Positions 1 to 8,202 of a stretch of 64,000 nt of DNA are shown one piece after another. A program made the translations under genes and the position numbers. Positions within the stretch are counted from its first letter, which is position 1, and the number at the start of each line of letters is the position of its first letter. The notes beneath the pieces are model-generated. The model ran no database searches and had not been told where the DNA came from. It was given only the letters and a program-made list of their open reading frames with translations. The stretch is from Limnohabitans sp. WS1 (lineage in GTDB: Bacteria > Pseudomonadota > Gammaproteobacteria > Burkholderiales > Burkholderiaceae_C), in the NCBI RefSeq assembly GCF_003063265.1, contig NZ_NERU01000008.1:121912-185911 (forward strand), read 5' to 3'.

Positions 1-1258
1 CAATGTCTCGGCGCATTTGCTGGCCATCAAAGGCGATCGGCAGGGCTGTTTGGTAAGCCTTTTGCTGAGCCAGCTTGACCGAATCGGCCAGCGCAGTGAC
101 ACACAAGACGCGTCCTCCTGAGGTCAAAACTTGACCCTCGTGTTCTGACGTGCCCGCATGGAAAACCATGGCATCTTCACTGTCTTTGGGCAAGCCACTG
201 ATGGCATCACCTTTGCGCGGATGGAGCGGGTAGCCCTGTGCAGCCATGACCACACCCAAAGCCACACGGCGATCCCACTCCATTTCAAAGGTGTCAAGGC
301 CCTGCGAGGTGGCCGCCAACAAGACTTCAAAGAAATCAGATTTCATGCGCATCAAAATGGGTTGGGTTTCTGGGTCACCCATGCGGCAATTGAATTCCAG
401 CGTTTTGACACGGCCATCCGGAGTGATCATGAGTCCCGCATACAAAAAGCCGGTGTAGTTGATGCCTTCTTTGTCCATGCCACGAATGGTAGGCAAGATG
501 ACTTCACGCATGGCACGGGCATGAATCTCGGCGGTCACCACTGGCGCAGGCGAGTAAGCCCCCATGCCACCCGTATTGGGGCCTTGATCACCGTCGAGCA
601 GGCGTTTGTGGTCTTGGCTGGTGGCCAGGGCTGCCACGTTTTTGCCATCACACAAGACCATGAAACTGGCCTCTTCACCCGTCAAAAACTCTTCGATCAC
701 CACCCTTGCCCCGCCGGCGTTGTGGGCCACACCCAAGGTGTTGTCCAGCAGCATGAAGTCAATCGCTTCATGGGCTTCGGCCAAGGTCATGGCCACGACC
801 ACCCCTTTACCAGCGGCCAAGCCGTCGGCTTTGACCACAATAGGCGCCCCCTTGCTGTCCACATAGGCATGGGCCAAGGCCGCGTCGGTAAAAGTTTCAA
901 ATTCGGCCGTAGGAATGCCATGCCGCTGCATGAAGGCCTTTGAAAAGGCCTTGGAACTTTCCAATTGAGCCGCTGCTTGTGTGGGGCCAAAAATGCGCAA
1001 GGCATGCGCCCGAAAATCATCCACGATGCCTGCTGCCAATGGCGCCTCTGGGCCGACCAGCGTCAAACCAATGCCTTGCTCAATCGCCCATTGGCGAAGT
1101 TGCTTGACGTCGGTGATCGGCACATTGATCAACTGACTGTCTTTGGCCGTCCCCCCATTGCCGGGTGCTACAAAGACTTGTTGGATTTTGGGCGACTGGG
1201 CCAATTTCCAAGCCATGGCGTGTTCACGCCCCCCTCCGCCGACGACCAATACTTTCAT
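1..1258 (-). CDS. purD: Phosphoribosylamine-glycine ligase (GARS), 3' end cut by window edge
   Basis: This is the ATP-grasp enzyme that joins 5-phosphoribosylamine and glycine in purine synthesis, in the cytoplasm. Translated from the ATG at 1258, it opens MKVLVVGGGGREHA, the family's N-terminal glycine-rich start, and continues with the ATP-grasp core VKADGLAAGKGVVVA and the late motif EFNCRMGDPETQ that binds metal and nucleotide. About 419 residues are inside the window against a usual length near 425, so only the last few codons are missing. It lies 9 bp downstream of yebC on the same strand and is probably co-transcribed with it. The reading frame is intact throughout. Confidence 0.95.
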   Translation of the reverse strand, partial: MKVLVVGGGGREHAMAWKLAQSPKIQQVFVAPGNGGTAKDSQLINVPITDVKQLRQWAIEQGIGLTLVGPEAPLAAGIVDDFRAHALRIFGPTQAAAQLESSKAFSKAFMQRHGIPTAEFETFTDAALAHAYVDSKGAPIVVKADGLAAGKGVVVAMTLAEAHEAIDFMLLDNTLGVAHNAGGARVVIEEFLTGEEASFMVLCDGKNVAALATSQDHKRLLDGDQGPNTGGMGAYSPAPVVTAEIHARAMREVILPTIRGMDKEGINYTGFLYAGLMITPDGRVKTLEFNCRMGDPETQPILMRMKSDFFEVLLAATSQGLDTFEMEWDRRVALGVVMAAQGYPLHPRKGDAISGLPKDSEDAMVFHAGTSEHEGQVLTSGGRVLCVTALADSVKLAQQKAYQTALPIAFDGQQMRRDI

Positions 1259-1267
1259 CAAACTTCC

Positions 1268-1993
1268 TTAATCTTCAAATTCCGCATTGTGGAAAACGTT
1301 TTGCACATCATCCAAGTCTTCCAATATATCCAATAATTTTTGCATTTTGGCAGCTTCTTCCCCAGACAAAGTGACGGCATTCTCTGGACGCATGGTCACC
1401 TCGGCCATGTCTGCCACCAGTCCGGCAGCTTCCAAGGCGTTTTTCACTGATTCAAAGTCTGCATAGGCGGTCAAAACTTCGATAGAACCTTCTTCGTCGG
1501 TGATCACATCCTCGGCTCCTGCCTCCAAAGCCACTTCCATGACTTTGTCTTCATTGGTGCCGGGGGCATAAATCAGCTGGCCGCAATGCTTGAACTGAAA
1601 AGCCACGGAGCCCTCGGTGCCCAAATTGCCCCCGTGCTTGTTCAAAGCGTGCCGCACCTCGGCCACGGTGCGCACCCGGTTGTCGGTCATGGTGTCCAAA
1701 ATGATGGCCGCCCCGCCGATGCCATAACCTTCGTAACGGATCTCCTCGTAGCTCACGCCTTCCAGATTCCCCGTGGCTTTGTCCACGTTGCGCTTGATGG
1801 TGTCAGCCGGCATGTTGGCCGCTTTGGCTTTTTCGATGGCCAAGCGCAAACGGGGATTGGCGCTGACGTCACCGCCACCGGTTCGGGCTGCCACCATGAT
1901 TTCGCGGACCACCCGGGTCCAGATACGCTGGCGTTTTTCGTCTTGACGCCCCTTGCGGTGCTGAATATTTGCCCATTTACTGTGGCCAGCCAT
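1268..1993 (-). CDS. yebC: YebC/PmpR family protein (TACO1-like)
   Basis: The 241-residue protein begins [18 protein letters not shown], the family signature, and has the typical three-domain length. Members have been described as DNA-binding regulators (PmpR) and more recently as ribosome-associated factors that relieve stalling, as for mitochondrial TACO1; the sequence alone does not decide between these roles. The acidic C-terminus ([20 protein letters not shown]) is characteristic. It sits immediately upstream of purD and diverges from the HerA-like ATPase gene, with about 70 bp between the two starts. Confidence 0.95.
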   Translation of the reverse strand: MAGHSKWANIQHRKGRQDEKRQRIWTRVVREIMVAARTGGGDVSANPRLRLAIEKAKAANMPADTIKRNVDKATGNLEGVSYEEIRYEGYGIGGAAIILDTMTDNRVRTVAEVRHALNKHGGNLGTEGSVAFQFKHCGQLIYAPGTNEDKVMEVALEAGAEDVITDEEGSIEVLTAYADFESVKNALEAAGLVADMAEVTMRPENAVTLSGEEAAKMQKLLDILEDLDDVQNVFHNAEFED

Positions 1994-2064
1994 CGGGAAT
2001 TCCTTGAATGTTGATTTAATCTAGAGCTTGGATTTTACTTTTCACAAGCGGGAGATTTTTGAAA

Positions 2065-3576
2065 ATGGCCGAACCCATGCTGATCGCACAAAACGCACAA
2101 GCCCAATGCCACCTGCTGCCCGGTCTGTCCAACCGTCACGGCCTGATCACAGGTGCAACCGGCACGGGCAAAACAGTGACACTGCAAACCCTTGCAGAGA
2201 ATTTTTCTCGTTTGGGTGTTCCGGTGTTCATGGCCGACGTCAAGGGCGATCTGACAGGCATCAGCCAGCCAGGCAAGATCGGCGAGAAACTGACCGCCGT
2301 TCTCAAAGACCGAGGCATTCCCATCCCCACACCACAGGCATGCCCAACGGCTTTGTGGGACGTTTTTGGCGAAAGTGGTCACCCTGTACGCGCCACGATT
2401 TCTGACATGGGACCCCTCTTGTTGACCCGCATGCTGGGCCTCAACGACACGCAGTCTGGGGTGCTCAATTTGGTCTTCAAAATTGCCGATGACAACGGAC
2501 TGTTGTTGTTGGACATGAAGGACTTGCGGGCCATGCTGCAGTTCGTGGGTGAAAACGCCAAGCAATTCACCACCGAATACGGCAACATCAGTGCCGCCAG
2601 CATCGGTGCCATTCAACGCGGTTTGCTGCAAATCGAAAGCCAAGGCGGCGACAAATTCTTTGGTGAGCCCATGCTCAACATCGAGGACTTCATGCAGACC
2701 GACGCGCAGGGTCTGGGGGTGGTGAACATCCTTTCGGCCGACAAACTCATGAACTCCCCACGGCTGTATGCCACCTTCTTGCTCTGGATGCTGTCGGAGT
2801 TGTTTGAAGTGTTGCCTGAAATTGGAGACCCGGAAAAACCCAAATTGGTGTTTTTCTTTGACGAAGCGCACTTGCTGTTCAAGGATGCTCCTGCGGCCCT
2901 GGTTGAACGCATTGAACTGGTGGTGCGCTTGGTACGCTCCAAAGGCGTCGGGGTGTATTTCGTCACACAAAACCCATTGGACATACCCGACAGCGTGCTG
3001 GGCCAACTGGGCAATCGGGTGCAACATGCTTTGCGTGCCTTCACACCCAGAGACCAAAAAGCGGTCGCCGCCACCGCGCAAACCATGCGCCCCAAATCCG
3101 GGCTGAACATTGAAGCCGCCATCACGGAGTTGGGTGTGGGCGAAGCATTGATCAGCCTGTTGGATGCCAAAGGACGCCCCACCGAGACTGAGCGTGTGTT
3201 TGTGATGCCCCCCGCCAGCCAATTGGGGCCCATTACCCCCGAACAACGCCAAATCCTGATCCAAAGCTCATTGGTGGCCGGTGTTTACGAGCAGGCACTG
3301 GACCGTGAATCTGCCTTTGAAAAAATCAAAGGTCAATCGGCCTCTGCCCCCAACACGGCTTCAACCCCAAACCCTGCCGCAGAAAAAGAGTCCGGAGGCT
3401 TCATGGGGGGCTTGTCAGACATCCTTTTTGGCAGCACAGGCCCACGAGGTGCTCAGCGCGATGGGGTTGCTCAGTTGGTGGTCAAAAGCGCGGTTCGAAC
3501 CGTGGGCTCCGCCATTGGCCGAGAAATTGTCCGAGGCGTGCTCGGCGGGCTTTTGGGCGGCAGTCGTCGCAGATAA
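2065..3576 (+). CDS. HerA-like helicase/ATPase, DUF853 family
   Basis: A 503-residue P-loop ATPase of the HerA/FtsK superclass (DUF853, helicase HerA-like). Walker A is GATGTGKT near residues 30-37, followed by the family motif [10 protein letters not shown]. Walker B is [12 protein letters not shown] near 262-272. The C-terminal tail is basic and glycine-rich ([10 protein letters not shown]). The cellular role of this family is poorly defined; NTP-driven DNA translocation is inferred from the fold. The ATG at 2065 is preferred over the TTG two codons upstream because GGGAG lies ten bases before it. It converges on clpA across a bidirectional terminator. Confidence 0.88.
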   Translation: MAEPMLIAQNAQAQCHLLPGLSNRHGLITGATGTGKTVTLQTLAENFSRLGVPVFMADVKGDLTGISQPGKIGEKLTAVLKDRGIPIPTPQACPTALWDVFGESGHPVRATISDMGPLLLTRMLGLNDTQSGVLNLVFKIADDNGLLLLDMKDLRAMLQFVGENAKQFTTEYGNISAASIGAIQRGLLQIESQGGDKFFGEPMLNIEDFMQTDAQGLGVVNILSADKLMNSPRLYATFLLWMLSELFEVLPEIGDPEKPKLVFFFDEAHLLFKDAPAALVERIELVVRLVRSKGVGVYFVTQNPLDIPDSVLGQLGNRVQHALRAFTPRDQKAVAATAQTMRPKSGLNIEAAITELGVGEALISLLDAKGRPTETERVFVMPPASQLGPITPEQRQILIQSSLVAGVYEQALDRESAFEKIKGQSASAPNTASTPNPAAEKESGGFMGGLSDILFGSTGPRGAQRDGVAQLVVKSAVRTVGSAIGREIVRGVLGGLLGGSRRR

Positions 3577-3613
3577 GACCTGTTTGGTTGGGCCGGTGTT
3601 CAGCAAACTCCAC

Positions 3614-3638
3614 AAAAAAAGGCCCATCAGGGCCTTTT
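3614..3638. terminator. Bidirectional intrinsic terminator between herA-like gene and clpA
   Basis: Stem AAAAGGCCC with loop ATCA and GGGCCTTTT, preceded by an A-run and followed by a T-run. The hairpin can therefore end transcription from both converging genes. Confidence 0.85.
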
Positions 3639-3680
3639 GGAGTGCATTGCAGGCCTGAAAGAACCAGGGCCTGAAAATGG

Positions 3681-6014
3681 TTAGCTCGCAGTCGCCTCTT
3701 CTGGCTCAGTGGGTTCCGACTTTGATGCACGGCCTTCCTTTTTGGGATGGGCAGAAATGTCCAAAAGAACCTCGTCTTTGGCGTCCATGTCCACCGTCAG
3801 ACGTCCACCATCGGTCAGGCGACCAAACAGCAATTCATCGGCCAAAGCTTTGCGAATCGTGTCCTGAATCAAGCGCTGCATTGGGCGTGCACCCATCAAA
3901 GGATCGAAGCCTTTTTTGCCCAAGAACTTGCGCAAGGCATCGGTGAAGGTGACCTCGACTTTCTTCTCGGCCAACTGGGTCTCCAGTTGCAGCAAGAACT
4001 TGTCCACCACTCGCAAGATGATTTGTTCATCGAGCGGTTTGAAGCTGACCATGGCATCCAAGCGGTTGCGGAACTCAGGGGTAAACAAGCGCTTGATGTC
4101 GCCCATCTCATCCCCGGCCGCACGCGGATTGGTAAAGCCGATGGTGGCCTTGTTCATGGTCTCGGCCCCCGCGTTGGTGGTCATGATGATGATCACGTTG
4201 CGGAAGTCGGCCTTGCGCCCGTTGTTGTCCGTGAGCGTGCCGTGGTCCATGACCTGCAGCAGCACGTTGAAAATGTCCGGGTGGGCTTTTTCGATTTCAT
4301 CGAGCAAGAGCACGCAGTGCGGCTTCTTGGTCACGGCTTCGGTCAACAGGCCGCCTTGGTCAAAGCCCACATAGCCGGGCGGCGCACCAATCAAGCGGCT
4401 CACGGCATGGCGTTCCATGTACTCAGACATGTCAAAGCGGATGAGCTCAATGCCCATGATGTAGGCCAATTGCTTGGCCGCTTCGGTCTTGCCAACGCCT
4501 GTAGGGCCGGAGAACAAGAATGATCCAATCGGTTTGTCGGTTTTGCCCAAGCCGGATCGAGCCATCTTGACGGCAGAAGCCAAGACCTCCAGGGCTTTGT
4601 CCTGCCCAAACACGACCGACTTGAGGTCACGTTCAATGGTCTGCAACTTGCTGCGGTCGTCGTTGGACACGTTGGCAGGGGGAATGCGAGCGATCTTGGC
4701 CACAATGTCCTCGATCTCGGCTTTGCCAATCGTCTTTTTGCGCTTGGATGCGACCAAAATGCGTTGAGCAGCGCCGGCCTCGTCGATCACATCAATCGCC
4801 TTGTCGGGCAACTGGCGGTCATTGATGAACTTGGCCGACAACTCGGCTGCGGCTTGCAAGGCGGCAACGGTGTACTTGACACTGTGATGGTCTTCAAAAC
4901 GACTCTTGAGGCCCTTGAGAATATCCACGGTCTCTGAGACCGTGGGCTCGACCACATCCACCTTTTGAAAGCGACGTGACAGAGCTGCGTCTTTTTCAAA
5001 AATGCCACGGTACTCGGTGAAGGTGGTGGCTCCGATGCATTTGAGCTGGCCACTTGAGAGTGCAGGCTTGAGCAAGTTGGACGCATCCAGTGTCCCCCCC
5101 GATGCGGCACCTGCACCAATCAAGGTGTGAATTTCGTCAATGAAAAGGATGGCATGTGGCTTGTCCTTGAGCGACTTGAGCACACCCTTGAGGCGTTGCT
5201 CGAAGTCGCCGCGGTATTTGGTGCCCGCGAGCAATGCGCCCATGTCCAGCGAGTACACCTGGGCTTCGGCCAGAATTTCAGGCACAGTCCCTTGGGTGAT
5301 GCGCCAAGCCAAGCCTTCGGCAATGGCTGTTTTTCCCACACCGGCTTCGCCCACCAAAAGGGGGTTGTTTTTGCGACGGCGGCACAAAATTTGAATGGTG
5401 CGCTCCACCTCGTACTCTCGACCAATCAAAGGGTCGATTTTTCCCTCTTTGGCCGCTTGGTTCAGGTTGTTGGTGTATTGCTCGAGTGGCGAGGCTTTCT
5501 CGTTCCTCTCACCACCCGTGGATTCTTCAGCCTCTGAATTGGAAGGGGCATCCGATTTGGCCGCCTCCGGCGGATCGGTCTTGCGAATACCGTGGGCAAT
5601 GAAGTTGACCACATCCAAACGGGTGATGCCTTGCTGGTGCAAGTAATACACCGCATGAGAATCTTTTTCCCCAAAGATGGCCACCAGGACATTGGCTCCG
5701 GTGACTTCTTTTTTGCCATTGCCGGTCGATTGCACATGCATGATGGCACGTTGAATGACCCGCTGAAAACCGAGCGTGGGCTGGGTATCCACCTCCTCGG
5801 TTCCGGCCACTTGAGGGGTGTTGTCCTTGATGAAATTGCTCAATGCCTTGCGCAAGTCATCAATATTGGCGGCACAGGCACGCAAAACTTCTGCTGCGCT
5901 GGGGTTGTCGAGCAATGCCAACAACAAGTGTTCGACCGTGATGAATTCGTGGCGTTGCTGCCGAGCCTCAACGAAGGCCATGTGCAGACTGACTTCCAAT
6001 TCTTGGGCAATCAT
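3681..6014 (-). CDS. clpA: ATP-dependent Clp protease ATP-binding subunit ClpA
   Basis: A 777-residue AAA+ unfoldase that feeds substrates to ClpP. Its N-domain starts MIAQELEVSLHMAFVEARQQ. There are two ATPase modules, with Walker A motifs GEAGVGKT near residue 222 and GPTGVGKT near 505. The second module keeps VLLLDEIEKAHPD. An ATIGFTN segment near the end of module two is the likely ClpP-docking IGF loop. It lies 71 bp downstream of its adaptor gene clpS on the same strand, the usual proteobacterial order. The C-terminus carries a Ser/Glu-rich extension (KSEPTEPEEATAS). Confidence 0.97.
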   Translation of the reverse strand: MIAQELEVSLHMAFVEARQQRHEFITVEHLLLALLDNPSAAEVLRACAANIDDLRKALSNFIKDNTPQVAGTEEVDTQPTLGFQRVIQRAIMHVQSTGNGKKEVTGANVLVAIFGEKDSHAVYYLHQQGITRLDVVNFIAHGIRKTDPPEAAKSDAPSNSEAEESTGGERNEKASPLEQYTNNLNQAAKEGKIDPLIGREYEVERTIQILCRRRKNNPLLVGEAGVGKTAIAEGLAWRITQGTVPEILAEAQVYSLDMGALLAGTKYRGDFEQRLKGVLKSLKDKPHAILFIDEIHTLIGAGAASGGTLDASNLLKPALSSGQLKCIGATTFTEYRGIFEKDAALSRRFQKVDVVEPTVSETVDILKGLKSRFEDHHSVKYTVAALQAAAELSAKFINDRQLPDKAIDVIDEAGAAQRILVASKRKKTIGKAEIEDIVAKIARIPPANVSNDDRSKLQTIERDLKSVVFGQDKALEVLASAVKMARSGLGKTDKPIGSFLFSGPTGVGKTEAAKQLAYIMGIELIRFDMSEYMERHAVSRLIGAPPGYVGFDQGGLLTEAVTKKPHCVLLLDEIEKAHPDIFNVLLQVMDHGTLTDNNGRKADFRNVIIIMTTNAGAETMNKATIGFTNPRAAGDEMGDIKRLFTPEFRNRLDAMVSFKPLDEQIILRVVDKFLLQLETQLAEKKVEVTFTDALRKFLGKKGFDPLMGARPMQRLIQDTIRKALADELLFGRLTDGGRLTVDMDAKDEVLLDISAHPKKEGRASKSEPTEPEEATAS

Positions 6015-6085
6015 GTGATTTCCTTATGCCTTGCTGAGAGATTGATTGGGGAGTGATAAAGATGAGATATGGGGAACATGCCCAT

Positions 6086-6445
6086 TTATTCAATGGGCTC
6101 GCTGACGCATTGCAGGGGGTGACCTGCATGTTTGGCAGCTTCAAGAACTTGATCGACTTTGGTGGCTGCCACATCGCGTGAGTAAACCCCACAGATGCCT
6201 TTTCCATCCAAATGGATTTTGAGCATGATCTGAGTAGCGGCTTCGCGATCCTTGCTGAAAAACTCTTGGATCACCATCACCACAAACTCCATGGGCGTGT
6301 AGTCGTCGTTGAGCATCGCCACCTGATACATCTGGGGCGGTTCAATTTTTTGTGCGCGTCGCTCAAGCACCACAGAATCACCACCATCGGGTGCTCTGGG
6401 CGTCAAGGTCGGCAGCGTGGGGTTCACATTTTTTTTCGTTGCCAT
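6086..6445 (-). CDS. clpS: ATP-dependent Clp protease adaptor ClpS
   Basis: A 119-residue adaptor that binds N-degron substrates and the ClpA N-domain. The core [20 protein letters not shown] contains the conserved pocket residues, and the late motif [12 protein letters not shown] is typical. An unstructured N-terminal tail of about 35 residues precedes the fold, as expected for the part that enters the ClpA channel. It is the first gene of a clpS-clpA unit and diverges from the cold-shock gene. Confidence 0.96.
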   Translation of the reverse strand: MATKKNVNPTLPTLTPRAPDGGDSVVLERRAQKIEPPQMYQVAMLNDDYTPMEFVVMVIQEFFSKDREAATQIMLKIHLDGKGICGVYSRDVAATKVDQVLEAAKHAGHPLQCVSEPIE

Positions 6446-6601
6446 GAATTCATTCTATCGATGCTTTCAAGTCCTTTAGGGTCAAGGCTTGAAAAGTCTT
6501 GTCAAGGCATGCCCCAAGTACAGCCCCGGGAAAACCTTACATTGACAAAACTGGTGGTAATTACTCAAACTGACACCCATAAAAACACAAGGAGACATCG
6601 C

Positions 6602-6862
6602 ATGCCTACAGGCACGGTCAAATGGTTCAACGATGCCAAAGGTTTTGGCTTTATCCAACCCGACGGGGGTGGGCCCGATGCTTTTGCTCATTTTTCAGCC
6701 ATTCAGGCCGATGGATTCAAAAGTCTGAAAGAAGGTGCGAGGGTCAGATTTTCGCTGACAGAAGGTGCCAAAGGCATGATGGCCACGGACATCCAAACCG
6801 ACACCCCCTCTGATCCACCTGCCAACATTGCAAATATAGAGAGTCCAGACACACAGACCTGA
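6602..6862 (+). CDS. Cold-shock domain protein, CspA family
   Basis: An 86-residue protein with a single cold-shock domain: [15 protein letters not shown] holds RNP1 (KGFGFI), and DAFAHFSAI matches RNP2 with the usual valine replaced (VFVHFSAI is the common form). A tail of about 20 residues, rich in Asp, Pro and Thr, follows the domain and is longer than in classical CspA. The start is supported by AAGGAG seven bases upstream of the ATG. A perfect TTGACA lies at 6542-6547 but no convincing -10 is correctly spaced from it. RNA-chaperone activity is inferred from the family. Confidence 0.93.
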   Translation: MPTGTVKWFNDAKGFGFIQPDGGGPDAFAHFSAIQADGFKSLKEGARVRFSLTEGAKGMMATDIQTDTPSDPPANIANIESPDTQT

Positions 6863-6913
6863 CTGCTTTATGCTCTGTGTTTGGTCAACAACGGCCAGTC
6901 ACATTGATCCACC

Positions 6914-7438
6914 ATGAAGTTCATCTCCTTGTTTGCTCCAGTTTTGGCGTGCTTGCAACGTCAATGGCCTCTCAAACATCATTTCAAGCCCCTGCGCCGA
7001 GGCTCAACGGTTCTTTTGCTGGGCACAGCGCTGTCCTTGAACGCCTTGTCGCAGCAAGCTCCACAACTGCAGTTGCCCCGAACCAAGCTCAACGCAGGCA
7101 TGCACATGCTCGATGTTCAGTTGGCACAGACACCCGAACAACGTCAAATTGGCCTGATGTGGCGCAAGGAAATGCCCCAGCATGAGGGCATGCTCTTTGT
7201 CTTTGAACAAGCTGCAACCCAATGCTTTTGGATGCGCAACACACTGATCCCGCTGTCTGCAGCCTTTTTGGCCGATGACGGGACCATCGTGAACATCGCG
7301 GACATGAAACCTCAAAGCGAGGATTCGCACTGCTCAGAAAAACCCGTCCGCTTTGTCCTGGAAATGAACGTGGGCTGGTTTGCCAAGCGTCAACTCAAAG
7401 CCGGCTACCAACTGGGCGGCACCGTTTTCAAGCGCTGA
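6914..7438 (+). CDS. DUF192 family exported protein
   Basis: A 174-residue protein. A hydrophobic stretch near residues 35-50 (STVLLLGTALSLNALS) after a basic region looks like a signal sequence, but with an unusually long N-region. The true start could lie further in, although no good ATG is present there. The DUF192 core is clear: QTPEQRQIGLMWRKEMP, then GMLFVF, CFWMRNTLIPL, and VRFVLEMNVGWF. The function of this domain is not established. It follows the cold-shock gene by 51 bp and converges on the DUF1840 gene with only 18 bp between stops. Confidence 0.85.
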   Translation: MKFISLFAPVLACLQRQWPLKHHFKPLRRGSTVLLLGTALSLNALSQQAPQLQLPRTKLNAGMHMLDVQLAQTPEQRQIGLMWRKEMPQHEGMLFVFEQAATQCFWMRNTLIPLSAAFLADDGTIVNIADMKPQSEDSHCSEKPVRFVLEMNVGWFAKRQLKAGYQLGGTVFKR

Positions 7439-7456
7439 GCAAGGTGTTTTTGAGCC

Positions 7457-7798
7457 TCAAACGCCCCACATCAAATCGGCATTGTCGGTCACACACCGTT
7501 TGAGCATTTGAAGCATTGGGGCCGCACGTTGACTGAACTGCACAGTCTGCAAAAAATCACCCTCTTCTGGATTCTCCAGATCCGCACTGGTGGCCCGAAG
7601 ATGTGCTTTGGAACGCTCGTCCTTGGCCGACTCCTGCGCCAAAGCTGACTCAAGTTTGGCAATGGTGGCAGGCAGGTCTTTTGCCAAGACTATGCCCTTG
7701 ACCGGATCATCGCCCAACATCATTTTGAGCAAAACCCGTGCGTCAGGCTCCAACATGATGAGATCACTGGTGGCTTTGGATTTGAACTTGAACAACAT
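7457..7798 (-). CDS. DUF1840 family protein
   Basis: A 113-residue protein starting MLFKFKSKATSDLIMLEPDA, which I recognise as DUF1840, a small family common in Burkholderiales and of unknown function. It has a conserved hydrophobic N-terminal segment, a charged middle (SAKDERSKAHLR) and a C-terminal AAPMLQMLKRC. It lies 23 bp downstream of ihfA on the same strand and is probably the last gene of the thrS-ihfA transcription unit. Confidence 0.8.
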   Translation of the reverse strand: MLFKFKSKATSDLIMLEPDARVLLKMMLGDDPVKGIVLAKDLPATIAKLESALAQESAKDERSKAHLRATSADLENPEEGDFLQTVQFSQRAAPMLQMLKRCVTDNADLMWGV

Positions 7799-7821
7799 GG
7801 CAGACTCCGGTAGGTGGAAAT

Positions 7822-8172
7822 TCAGCGCCCTACCGTCTCCACACCTTCGTCGTCAACGGCATCGCCCTGAATCAAGGCCTTGAGTTTATGGCTGGCATGG
7901 AAGGTCGCGACACGACGTGCATCAATAGGAATCAATTCTCCTGTGCGTGGATTGCGCCCTGGCCGCGCCGCTTTGGTGCGGATTTGAAAATTGCCAAAGC
8001 CAGAAATCTTGACATCGTCACCCGAAATCAGGCTGTCCACCATCAGATCAAAAAAAGCATCGACCATGTCTTTGGACTCGCGCTTGTTCAAACCGATTTG
8101 TTCAAACAACAAATCAGACAGCTGAGCCTTGGTCAAGGCGGGCGTTTCCAATGTTTCAAAACTGATTTGCAT
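7822..8172 (-). CDS. ihfA: Integration host factor subunit alpha
   Basis: A 116-residue DNA-bending protein of the HU/IHF family. The beta-arm signature is [15 protein letters not shown], including the conserved proline that intercalates DNA, and GFGNFQIR precedes it. The N-terminal extension ([12 protein letters not shown]) and the acidic tail ([13 protein letters not shown]) make it a little longer than the E. coli subunit. Placement directly after pheT is the standard proteobacterial arrangement and supports alpha rather than beta. Confidence 0.93.
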   Translation of the reverse strand: MQISFETLETPALTKAQLSDLLFEQIGLNKRESKDMVDAFFDLMVDSLISGDDVKISGFGNFQIRTKAARPGRNPRTGELIPIDARRVATFHASHKLKALIQGDAVDDEGVETVGR

Positions 8173-8202
8173 GACCGCGTTCCGAATAGGTATGAAGGCG
8201 CA

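Noticed and set aside
158..943. A 261-codon plus-strand frame at the left edge
   Set aside because: It lies opposite purD, whose frame continues intact to the window edge with conserved motifs.
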